Made by a program: the position numbers and the translations under genes. Shown piece after piece: positions 39,834 through 47,597 of a stretch of 64,000 nucleotides of DNA (its first letter is position 1; each line of letters opens with the position of its first letter). The DNA is from Pseudaminobacter soli (ex Li et al. 2025) (lineage in GTDB: Bacteria > Pseudomonadota > Alphaproteobacteria > Rhizobiales > Rhizobiaceae), in NCBI RefSeq assembly GCF_029892515.1, contig NZ_JARXVF010000001.1:1-64000 (forward strand), read 5' to 3'. The notes under the pieces were generated by a model. That model was not told the DNA's origin and made no database searches. It saw nothing but the letters and a program-made list of their open reading frames with translations.

Positions 39834-40118
39834 TCAAGAGGTCTTGGTCCTCGCCCGCATCCAATTTCCTATCTGCCGGCGCCGGCGGAAGGCAAGGATC
39901 GCCGCAAGAAGGAACGCGTCGAAGATGCAGGTCCTGACGAGCAGAAGCGGAATGGTGTCCGGGTCGACGCCAAGTATTTGACCATACAGCTGGAAGACGA
40001 GATCGTGCAGCTGCCGGCTCAGGATCACATAACCGAAGTTGATGTCGTAGAACGACAGGCCGAACCAGCCCCAGAACAGCAGTAATGGCCCGGCCCAGAG
40101 GACGATCACATAGCGCAT
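39834..40118 (-). CDS. Small membrane protein, DUF6105-like
   Basis: A 94-residue protein with two hydrophobic segments (about residues 3-22 and 55-78). The pattern LWAGPLLLFWGWFGLSFYDINFGYVILSRQLHDLVFQLYGQILG followed by a basic RRRRQIGNWMRARTK tail matches what I recall of the Rhizobiales DUF6105 family. Function unknown. It converges with ruvX, 14 bases apart. Confidence 0.75.
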   Translation of the reverse strand: MRYVIVLWAGPLLLFWGWFGLSFYDINFGYVILSRQLHDLVFQLYGQILGVDPDTIPLLLVRTCIFDAFLLAAILAFRRRRQIGNWMRARTKTS

Positions 40119-40250
40119 CGGCCGCCTCCCTGGAGACAGAACTCGAAGACGCGGCCCGCCGGCAGCCGCGCAATGTGCACAGCTCTGCCGGGAGCCAGAC
40201 CTGACCTGAACAGCTTTAACATTGATTAACCCACCCCAACTTCAGACTGT

Positions 40251-40270
40251 GATGCCGAATGCTCGGCATC
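40251..40270. repeat. Inverted repeat upstream of the AEC permease gene
   Basis: GATGCCGA (40251-40258) and its exact complement (40263-40270) around a four-base loop lie in the 275-base gap between two divergent genes. Without a T-run, an operator or transcript leader hairpin is more likely than a terminator. Confidence 0.4.
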
Positions 40271-40393
40271 GCAATTGAAACCATTTGTTAACCTTAACGG
40301 TCGTCTGTTGTTAATTGAGATAAGGAAAAGATAGGCTCGTTCCGACGTTTTCCATCCCCTCGAGTCTCACTCCGGACCCTCAGCCTTCATCCA

Positions 40394-41329
40394 ATGCTTG
40401 CAGCCTTCGAAAGTATCCTTCCGATCTTCCTGCTTATTCTGGGAGGAAATTGGCTACGCCGCCTGCCGCTGATCGATCCCGGTGCCTGGATTGGGCTCGA
40501 GCAGATCGGCTACTGGTTCCTCTATCCGGCGCTGCTCTTCGTCACGATCTACAATGCAGATTTCAGCGGGCTCGAACTCAATGCCATGATGATGGCGCTG
40601 GCGGCCGCGCTCGTCGCCATGCTGGCGATCACTTGCGGGCTATGGCCATTGCTCGACCGCACCGGGCTCGTAAAACGCACCGAGTTCTCCTCGATCTTCC
40701 AGACAGCGGTGCGCTGGAACAGCTTCATGGCGCTGGCGATCGCACAAAAGATGTTCCCGCCTGCCGGCACCGCCGTTGTGGCACTGGTGATGGCGATCAT
40801 CATCATCCCGCTCAACCTTGCGACGGTGCTTCTGGTGACGCGCTTTGCCGACCGGAACGCCAACTGGCGCAAGATCGGCCGCGACATGGCGATCAACCCG
40901 ATGATTTTGGGCTCGCTCGCGGCCATCCTGTTCCGCTGCCTGCCGTTCCACCTCTACGGTCCGCTCAACCAGACGCTGGGCCTGGTCGGAAACGCGGCGC
41001 TCGGCATGGGGCTTTTGGCCATTGGTGCGGGCTTGCGGCTCGGCGACCTGTGGCGGCCGCGCGTGGCGCTGTTCTTGCCCGTCATGCTGAAGCTTGCGCT
41101 CTTCCCGGCCTTGCTCGTCGGCGCTGCCGTGGCCTTCGGCATCACGGGCAGCCAGCTCTCTTATCTGGCGCTATGCGCGGCGGTGCCGACCGCCATGAAC
41201 GGCTATCTGCTCGCCCGCCAGCTGGGCGGCGACGCCGAGCTCTATGCCGCCGTCACCACGGTGCAGACGGCAGCTTCGTTCCTGACCATACCGGCGGTTC
41301 TTTCGCTGACGGCTCAGATCACCGGATAG
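40394..41329 (+). CDS. AEC (auxin efflux carrier) family transporter
   Basis: A 311-residue inner-membrane permease with about ten helices in two halves, the typical AEC/BART layout. It opens LAAFESILPIFLLILGGNWLRR and contains the conserved FQTAVRWNSFMALAIA (Asn in the helix-4 break) and CAAVPTAMNGYLLARQLGGDAELYA near the end. Bacterial members export or import small organic acids; the substrate is not predictable. It converges on the acyl-CoA dehydrogenase gene with a 16-base overlap of 3' ends. Confidence 0.9.
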   Translation: MLAAFESILPIFLLILGGNWLRRLPLIDPGAWIGLEQIGYWFLYPALLFVTIYNADFSGLELNAMMMALAAALVAMLAITCGLWPLLDRTGLVKRTEFSSIFQTAVRWNSFMALAIAQKMFPPAGTAVVALVMAIIIIPLNLATVLLVTRFADRNANWRKIGRDMAINPMILGSLAAILFRCLPFHLYGPLNQTLGLVGNAALGMGLLAIGAGLRLGDLWRPRVALFLPVMLKLALFPALLVGAAVAFGITGSQLSYLALCAAVPTAMNGYLLARQLGGDAELYAAVTTVQTAASFLTIPAVLSLTAQITG

Positions 41330-42939
41330 AGCGTGTCGATGATCATGCGCGCATCATGGCGCGCGTCGAGCATGCCATAAGTGCCGCGCCATTGGCCGGC
41401 GAGGCGCGTTTCGATGAAGGCATCGGCGATGCGCCCTGCCCCCATGCGCCGCAACTCGGCCGCTGCCGCAGACAAGGCTAGCTGCTCGGTCAGGATACGC
41501 GCCGAGCCTTCGTCGGACGACGCCACCTGAAGTGCTGCGCGCAGCACACCCGTGGTGCCGGAGCCGCCCGGGCCGAGATCCCGCTCGAGGCTGGCCAAAA
41601 CATCGTCGAACAGACCGGGCGCGCGGCTGAGAACCCGCAACACGTCGAGCGCCATGACGTTGCCCGAGCCTTCCCAGATGGCGTTGACCGGGGCCTCGCG
41701 ATAGTAGCGGGCGAGCGGCATTTCCTCGACATAGCCGTTGCCGCCCAGGCACTCCATCGCCTCGTAGAGCAGCGCGGGCGCTATCTTGCACACCCAGTAT
41801 TTTACAACCGGCGTCATGACGCGCGCGAAGGCCGCCTCGCCGCGGTTGGTCGCCGCCTCGTCGAAGGAACGCGCCAGCCGGAACGACAGCGCCGTGGCAC
41901 CGGCGACATCCAGCGCCATGTCGGCCAGAACGCGCTGCATCAGCGGCTGGTCGATCAGAGTGGCACCGGACACCTGGCGATGGCGCGTGTGGTTGACGGC
42001 CTCGGACAGCCCCGCGCGCATGAGGCCCGAGGAGGCGATGGCGCAATCGAGCCGCGTCAGCGTCACCATGTCCATGATGGTCTTCACGCCCTGCCCCGGC
42101 TCGCCGACCATCTCGCCGATGGTGTTGACGAATTCGACCTCGGAAGACGCGTTCGAGCGGTTGCCCAGCTTGTCCTTCAGGCGCTGGAAGAGGAAGCCGT
42201 TGCCGTTGCCGTCGCCGAGAATGCGCGGCACGAGGAAGCACGACAGCCCTTCGCGCGCCTGGGCGAGCACCAGGAAGGCATCCGACATGGGCGCCGACAT
42301 GAACCATTTGTGGCCGGTGATGCGATAGAAGCCGCTGCCGGCGCGCTCGGCGCGGGTGGTGTTGGCGCGCACATCGGTGCCGCCCTGCTTCTCGGTCATG
42401 CCCATGCCGAGCGTCAGCCCGGTCTTTTCCACCGGCGGCTTCTGGGCCTGGTCGTATTTGCGCGTGGTGATGCGCGGCGCCCATTCGCGAAACAGTTTTG
42501 AGCTCGCCATCAGCGCCGCCAGCGAGGCGCTGGTCATGGTGATGGGGCAGAGGTGCCCCGTCTCGAGTTGCGCTGTGAGATAGAAGCGCCCGGCGCGGGC
42601 CTGATGCCGGCGGCCGGTTTCGTGCGCGCCGTTCTCCCATATGGACGAATGCAGGCCGTTGGTGACCGACCGCCGCATCAAGGCATGATAGGCCGGATGA
42701 TAGTCGACCACGTCGAGGCGCCGGCCCTGCCGGTCATGCGTCCTGAGCTTCGGTGTTTCAGTGTTGGCGAGCCGCGCGAGATCCTGCGCCTCGGCGCTCA
42801 GCACGAAACGACCAATGCCGTCGAGGTCCTTGCGCACCGGATCGGAAAAGTCTTCGGCAAGCTGAACCAGCAACGGATCGCCCCGCCAGGCGTTGCCTCC
42901 GGTCAAGGGCGGAGATTGGTTCGTTACCTCGTCGCTCAC
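41314..42939 (-). CDS. AidB-like acyl-CoA dehydrogenase family protein
   Basis: Flavoprotein of the acyl-CoA dehydrogenase family. At 541 residues it has the same length as E. coli AidB, an FAD and DNA-binding protein of the adaptive response. Recognisable parts are TLGMGMTEKQGGTDVRANTT, ITGHKWFMSAPMSDAFLVLA, and YEAMECLGGNGYVEEMPLARYYREAPVNAIWEGSGNVMALDVLR. GTG 42939 with an AAGGA ribosome site is chosen rather than TTG 42945. No ada gene is nearby, so a role in alkylation response is only a family-based guess. Confidence 0.9.
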   Translation of the reverse strand: MSDEVTNQSPPLTGGNAWRGDPLLVQLAEDFSDPVRKDLDGIGRFVLSAEAQDLARLANTETPKLRTHDRQGRRLDVVDYHPAYHALMRRSVTNGLHSSIWENGAHETGRRHQARAGRFYLTAQLETGHLCPITMTSASLAALMASSKLFREWAPRITTRKYDQAQKPPVEKTGLTLGMGMTEKQGGTDVRANTTRAERAGSGFYRITGHKWFMSAPMSDAFLVLAQAREGLSCFLVPRILGDGNGNGFLFQRLKDKLGNRSNASSEVEFVNTIGEMVGEPGQGVKTIMDMVTLTRLDCAIASSGLMRAGLSEAVNHTRHRQVSGATLIDQPLMQRVLADMALDVAGATALSFRLARSFDEAATNRGEAAFARVMTPVVKYWVCKIAPALLYEAMECLGGNGYVEEMPLARYYREAPVNAIWEGSGNVMALDVLRVLSRAPGLFDDVLASLERDLGPGGSGTTGVLRAALQVASSDEGSARILTEQLALSAAAAELRRMGAGRIADAFIETRLAGQWRGTYGMLDARHDARMIIDTLYPVI

Positions 42940-43108
42940 GCGCAATCCTTAGGGTGCTCTTCGGCGCATCATGCGAATCCGAAGTATCATCGGAGCTTTA
43001 TAAACCAAGGGATCCTTACCACGCGATGAAAATCCCGGGAAAGTGGGCCCTCCACCCCCTTCCGGCGCTTGCGATCGCCCCATCGCGCGCCTATAGGACG
43101 GCTTTAAG

Positions 43109-44074
43109 ATGACAGACGCTCCGCTCCCGCCGCTTTACCCGCACCGCCACTTGCTTGGCATTCGCGATCTTTCCCCTCTCGACATTGAACTGCTTCTCGA
43201 CCGCGCGGACGCCGCGGTGGCGATTTCTCGCCGCAACGAGAAGAAGACGACGACGCTGAGAGGTCGCACGCAGATCAACCTCTTCTACGAGGCTTCCACC
43301 CGCACGCAGTCATCCTTCGAGCTCGCCGGCAAGCGGTTGGGCGCAGACGTGATGAACATGTCGGTGGCCAGTTCCTCGGTGAAGAAAGGCGAGACGCTGA
43401 TCGATACGGCGATGACGCTGAACGCGATGCGCCCGGACATCCTCATCATCCGACATGCCTCGGCAGGTGCCGCGGCCCTTCTGGCGCAGAAAGTGGGATG
43501 CTCGGTCGTCAATGCCGGTGATGGCGCGCATGAACACCCGACGCAGGCGCTGCTCGACGCGCTGACCATCCGCCGCGCCAAGGGCACGCTCGCTAGGCTC
43601 ACGGTAGCGATCTGCGGCGACATCCTGCATTCGCGCGTGGCGCGCTCCAACATCCTGCTGCTCAACGCCATGGGCGCCCGGGTGCGCGTGGTCGCCCCGT
43701 CCACGCTGCTGCCCTCCGGCATCGCTCAGATGGGCGTCGAAGTCTGTCCGACCATGGCCGAGGGCCTTAAGGATGCCGACGTGGTGATGATGCTGCGCCT
43801 GCAGCGCGAGCGCATGGAAGGCGCCTTCGTGCCTTCGGTGCGCGAATATTTCCGTTATTTCGGCCTCGATGCCGAAAAGCTGAAGGCCGCGAAACCCGAC
43901 GCGCTCGTCATGCATCCCGGACCGATGAACCGCGGCGTTGAGATCGCCTCGGAAATCGCCGACGGCCCGCAAAGCGTCATTCAGGAACAGGTGGAAATGG
44001 GAGTGGCCGTGCGCATGGCCGTGATGGAAGCGTTGCTCGATCCGCGCCGCAACCAGGACGGAGGCCAGGCATGA
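43109..44074 (+). CDS. pyrB: Aspartate carbamoyltransferase catalytic subunit
   Basis: Second step of de novo pyrimidine synthesis: carbamoyl phosphate + aspartate to carbamoyl aspartate. The 321-residue protein has the carbamoyl-phosphate site STRT at residues 63-66, the SSVKKGET loop, HPTQALLD and HPGPMNRG. No pyrI regulatory-chain gene is adjacent. The stop overlaps the pyrC start by four bases (ATGA), so the two are made together, which matters because the neighbouring dihydroorotase looks inactive. Confidence 0.97.
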   Translation: MTDAPLPPLYPHRHLLGIRDLSPLDIELLLDRADAAVAISRRNEKKTTTLRGRTQINLFYEASTRTQSSFELAGKRLGADVMNMSVASSSVKKGETLIDTAMTLNAMRPDILIIRHASAGAAALLAQKVGCSVVNAGDGAHEHPTQALLDALTIRRAKGTLARLTVAICGDILHSRVARSNILLLNAMGARVRVVAPSTLLPSGIAQMGVEVCPTMAEGLKDADVVMMLRLQRERMEGAFVPSVREYFRYFGLDAEKLKAAKPDALVMHPGPMNRGVEIASEIADGPQSVIQEQVEMGVAVRMAVMEALLDPRRNQDGGQA

Positions 44075-45357
44075 GCGTCACCGTCTTCCAGAACGCCCGT
44101 ATCGTCGACCCCTCGCGCGGCGTCGACGAGATCGGCTCCGTCATCGTCGACGGCAAGACCATTGCCGCCTCCAGCGCCTCGGCCCTCAACCAGGGCACGC
44201 CGGAGAATGCGAAGATCGTCGACTGCACCGGCAAGACCATCATTCCCGGGCTGGTGGACGGCTGCGTCTTCATCGGTGAGCCGGGCGCGGAGCATCGCGA
44301 AACCATCGCTTCGGCAAGCCTCGCCGCTGCAGCTGGCGGCGTCACCTCGGTCGTCATGATGCCGGACACCGATCCGGTCATCGACAATGTGGCGCTGGTG
44401 GAGTTCGTGTTGCGGACCGCGCGCGACACCGCGCACGTCAACGTGTTTCCGGCCGCCGCCGTCACCAAGGGCCTGGAAGGCCGCGAGATGACAGAGTTCG
44501 GCCTGCTGCGGGAAGCTGGCGCGGTCGCCTTCACCGACGGACGCCACACCATCGCCAACGCGCTGACGATGCGCCGGGCGCTCACCTATGCACGCGATTT
44601 CGGTGCGGTGATAGCGCACGAGACGCGCGACCCGCATCTGGCCGGCTCTGGCGTGATGAACGAAGGGCTTTATGCAAGCTGGCTCGGCCTGTCCGGCATT
44701 CCGCGCGAGGCGGAATTGATCCCGCTGGAGCGCGACCTCTCGCTCGCTCGTTTGACGCGCGGCCGCTACCACGCCTCCAAGATTTCGACCGGGCTTTCGG
44801 CCAACGCGGTTGCCCGCGCCAAGGCCGACGGCGCAAACGTCACCGCGGGCGTTTCGATCAACCATCTGTCGCTGAACGAGAACGACATCGGCGAATACCG
44901 CACCTTCTTCAAGCTGTCCCCGCCGCTCCGCACTGAGGACGACCGGCAGGCGATGATCGAGGCGGTGCGCAACGGCACGATCGACATCGTGGTCTCGTCG
45001 CATGACCCGCAGGACGTCGACACCAAGCGCCTGCCCTTCTCGGATGCGGCCGATGGCGCGATCGGGCTCGAAACGCTGCTTGGCGCGGCTCTGAGGCTCT
45101 ACCACAACGACGAAATCCCGCTACTGCGGCTGATCGAGGTGCTTTCGACTGCACCGGCGAAGCTTTTCGGCCTGCCAGGCGGCACGCTGAAGCCTGGTGC
45201 GAGCGCCGATCTCGCGATCGTCGACCTGAACGAACCCTGGATCGTGCAGGAACAGAACATCCGCTCGCGCTCGAAAAACACCTGCTTCGAGAGTGCGCGT
45301 CTGCAAGGCAGGGTCTTGCAAACGATGGTTTCGGGCCGCACAGTGTTTTCGATTTAG
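44071..45357 (+). CDS. pyrC: Dihydroorotase-like protein lacking most metal ligands
   Basis: By sequence and place this is the pyrB-linked class I dihydroorotase homologue (428 residues). However, where active enzymes have the PGLVDxHxHLRxPG metal motif it reads [14 protein letters not shown], with Cys65 and Phe67 in place of both histidines and Gly69 instead of the substrate Arg. RYHASKIST has Lys where the third metal His is expected, and VVSSHDPQD stands where TDHAPH carries the catalytic Asp. His in VIAHETRD and Asp in FTDG remain. It is therefore probably a non-catalytic partner of PyrB, as known for Pseudomonas PyrC', with the active enzyme encoded elsewhere. Confidence 0.9.
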   Translation: MSVTVFQNARIVDPSRGVDEIGSVIVDGKTIAASSASALNQGTPENAKIVDCTGKTIIPGLVDGCVFIGEPGAEHRETIASASLAAAAGGVTSVVMMPDTDPVIDNVALVEFVLRTARDTAHVNVFPAAAVTKGLEGREMTEFGLLREAGAVAFTDGRHTIANALTMRRALTYARDFGAVIAHETRDPHLAGSGVMNEGLYASWLGLSGIPREAELIPLERDLSLARLTRGRYHASKISTGLSANAVARAKADGANVTAGVSINHLSLNENDIGEYRTFFKLSPPLRTEDDRQAMIEAVRNGTIDIVVSSHDPQDVDTKRLPFSDAADGAIGLETLLGAALRLYHNDEIPLLRLIEVLSTAPAKLFGLPGGTLKPGASADLAIVDLNEPWIVQEQNIRSRSKNTCFESARLQGRVLQTMVSGRTVFSI

Positions 45358-45394
45358 GCCGGAGACTGGTAACGCAGCTCCGAGGGGGAGTTAG

Positions 45395-46006
45395 ATGGAT
45401 TCTTTGACGTGGCAGCTGCCGCTGCCATACCTCATTGCAGCGCTGGTTTTCGGCTACCTGCTCGGCTCGATCCCGTTTGGCCTCCTTGTCACGCGCGCCG
45501 CCGGGCTGGGCGACGTGCGCAAGATCGGCTCGGGCAATATCGGCGCAACCAATGTGCTGCGCACCGGGAACAAAAAGCTCGCGGCGCTGACGCTGCTGCT
45601 CGATGCATTGAAGGGCTCCGTCGCCGTCCTCGTGGCTGGTCTTTATGCGCCGGAAGCAGCGCTGGTTGCCGGCTTCGGCGCTTTCCTGGGCCATCTCTTC
45701 CCGGTCTGGCTCGGTTTCAAGGGTGGAAAAGGTGTTGCCACCTATCTCGGCGTGCTGATTGTGCTGGCGTGGCAGGGCGCACTGGTGTTCGCCGTGGTCT
45801 GGCTGCTGGTCGCCTTCCTCACGCGCTACTCGTCGCTTGCCGCGCTGGTCGCGGCGGTCGCAGTGCCGGTTGCGCTCTACTTCCTCGGCCTCTACGACAC
45901 CGCGGTCCTCTTTGCGATCATGAGCGCGATCGTGTTCATCAAGCACCACGCGAACATATCGCGGCTGCTTGCGGGAACTGAAACCCGCATCGGGGCCAAG
46001 GGATGA
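45395..46006 (+). CDS. plsY: Glycerol-3-phosphate acyltransferase PlsY
   Basis: Integral membrane enzyme that transfers acyl groups from acyl-phosphate to glycerol-3-phosphate, the first step of phospholipid synthesis. The 203-residue protein has the three PlsY motifs: GSIPFG and [25 protein letters not shown], and [16 protein letters not shown]. It is 37 bases after pyrC with a GGGGGAG ribosome site, and overlaps dprA by four bases. Confidence 0.97.
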   Translation: MDSLTWQLPLPYLIAALVFGYLLGSIPFGLLVTRAAGLGDVRKIGSGNIGATNVLRTGNKKLAALTLLLDALKGSVAVLVAGLYAPEAALVAGFGAFLGHLFPVWLGFKGGKGVATYLGVLIVLAWQGALVFAVVWLLVAFLTRYSSLAALVAAVAVPVALYFLGLYDTAVLFAIMSAIVFIKHHANISRLLAGTETRIGAKG

Positions 46007-47136
46007 ACAAGCCTGCCGGTCCCCGCCTCAGCGACCGGCAGCGACTGAACTGGCTGCGTCTTATCCGCACCCCGAATGTCGGGCCCGCCAGTTTCCGCGA
46101 TCTCATCAACCGCTTCGGCTCGGCCGAAACAGCCATTGAAATGCTGCCGGAACTGATGATCTCCGGCGGCGCCAACCGCATAGCCCGGATTCCCTCCGTT
46201 ACTGAAGCGGAAGCCGAGATGGAGATGGCACGCAGACTCGGCGCGCGCTTCGTCTGCATCGGCGAACCGGACTATCCGCCCCTGCTCAGACGAATGGACA
46301 ACCCGCCGCCCCTGCTTGCGATCAAGGGAGCGGGCGCCGTTTTCGGGTTGCCAGCTGTGGCGATTGTCGGTGCCAGAAATGCCTCGCTGGCCGGTATAAA
46401 AATGGCGCGCGCGCTCGCCGCCGAACTGGGCCGCGAGGGCTATTCGGTCGTTTCGGGCCTTGCGCGCGGCATAGACACCGCGGCCCATCAAGGTAGCCTT
46501 GCGACCGGCACGGTCGGCGTTTTTGCCGGGGGGCTGGACCAGCCCTACCCACGCGAGAACATCGGCCTCATGGAGCAAATGGCGACGAGCGGCGGCGCGA
46601 TCGTCTCGGAAATGCCATTCGGCTGGGAGCCGAGAGCCCAGGATTTTCCGCGCCGCAACCGCATCGTAGCCGGCATGACGCTCGGGCTGGTTGTGGTGGA
46701 GGCTGCCAAGCGGTCTGGCTCTCTCATCAGCGCGCGGCTGGCGGGCGAGATGGGCAGGCTGGTGTTCGCGGTGCCCGGCTCGCCGCTCGATCCGCGCGCG
46801 GCCGGCACGAACGGGCTTCTCAAGGACGGTGCGATCCTCGTCACCGAAGCCAGCGACATCATGACCGCGCTTGCGCCGCTGGCCGGAGTGTCACGGCCCC
46901 TTCCTCAATCGCTCGACGAGCCGCCGGACTTCTCGGCCACGCCCCCGCCCGGTGACAGCCACCGGGATCGGGTGGTGGAGGCGCTGGGTCCGGTGCCGGT
47001 CGGCGTGGATGAGATCATCCGCCACACCGGGCTGCATCCGGCCCAGGTTTTCATGATTCTGCTGGAGCTTGATCTTGCCGGCCGGCTCGAGCGTCATTCA
47101 GGAGGCGCGGTTTCGCTTGTCCTGCAGGACCCGTGA
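46003..47136 (+). CDS. dprA: DNA processing protein DprA
   Basis: Protects incoming single-stranded DNA and loads RecA during transformation. The 377-residue protein has an N-terminal helical domain, the Rossmann-like DprA core ([77 protein letters not shown]) and a C-terminal winged-helix domain (about 310-370). It appears intact, unlike the frameshifted comEC at the other end of the window. Its 3' end overlaps a small convergent gene by 39 bases. Confidence 0.96.
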   Translation: MNKPAGPRLSDRQRLNWLRLIRTPNVGPASFRDLINRFGSAETAIEMLPELMISGGANRIARIPSVTEAEAEMEMARRLGARFVCIGEPDYPPLLRRMDNPPPLLAIKGAGAVFGLPAVAIVGARNASLAGIKMARALAAELGREGYSVVSGLARGIDTAAHQGSLATGTVGVFAGGLDQPYPRENIGLMEQMATSGGAIVSEMPFGWEPRAQDFPRRNRIVAGMTLGLVVVEAAKRSGSLISARLAGEMGRLVFAVPGSPLDPRAAGTNGLLKDGAILVTEASDIMTALAPLAGVSRPLPQSLDEPPDFSATPPPGDSHRDRVVEALGPVPVGVDEIIRHTGLHPAQVFMILLELDLAGRLERHSGGAVSLVLQDP

Positions 47137-47301
47137 CGCCCGCTCGCCCCTTATGATGTCGCTCGCTTCGACATAGGTCATCTCGATCAGGTAAGTGAGC
47201 ATGTCGCAGCGCTCGGCTTCCGCCATGGCCCGCAACTGGCCGAGCAGCGTCTGTATGTAATCGAGCGTATCCGTGCGCCTCGTTGTCAAGGACTGCCGCA
47301 T
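47098..47301 (-). CDS. Conserved-looking small hypothetical protein, 67 residues
   Basis: Begins MRQSLTTRRTDTLDYIQTLLGQL and continues as a mostly helical, soluble protein with charged and hydrophobic residues in a regular pattern (RAMAEAERCDMLTYLIEMTYVEASDI), ending in a basic tail. The ATG at 47301 has a GGAG ribosome site with eight-base spacing. Small helical proteins of this kind sit between dprA and topA in other rhizobia as I recall them, but I cannot confirm a family. It overlaps the dprA 3' end on the other strand. An AT-rich stretch with a 15-bp palindrome lies about 100 bases upstream. Confidence 0.65.
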   Translation of the reverse strand: MRQSLTTRRTDTLDYIQTLLGQLRAMAEAERCDMLTYLIEMTYVEASDIIRGERASRVLQDKRNRAS

Positions 47302-47399
47302 GGGCAATACTCCGCGATGTCCCGCACGGGCCATGGCTTCGAGCAGGCTCCAGGAAAGGATTAAACGTAAAGGCTTTATACAACCCCTGATAATAAGAA

Positions 47400-47414
47400 G
47401 TATATTGAATATAC
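47400..47414. promoter_or_regulatory. AT-rich 15-bp palindrome upstream of the 67-residue gene
   Basis: GTATATT-G-AATATAC is a perfect palindrome with a central base, placed in an unusually AT-rich stretch (about 47355-47430) between the divergent 67-residue gene and topA. It has the form of an operator; it could also be part of a promoter melting region. Confidence 0.45.
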
Positions 47415-47597
47415 CGTAGATTGCAATCGGCTTACATAGTCGCTTCATGGCTGCGTCTAAAGACGCAAAGGGCGTTTTTGCTGTCCGCCCCTTGACCGGA
47501 CGGAAAACCGCAGCCATGTGACGGGCCAGTTGACAGAAATTTTCGCCGCGCGTCGCCTTGGTTCCCGCTGGCGACCTCATTGGAAATAAGAGCAAAC

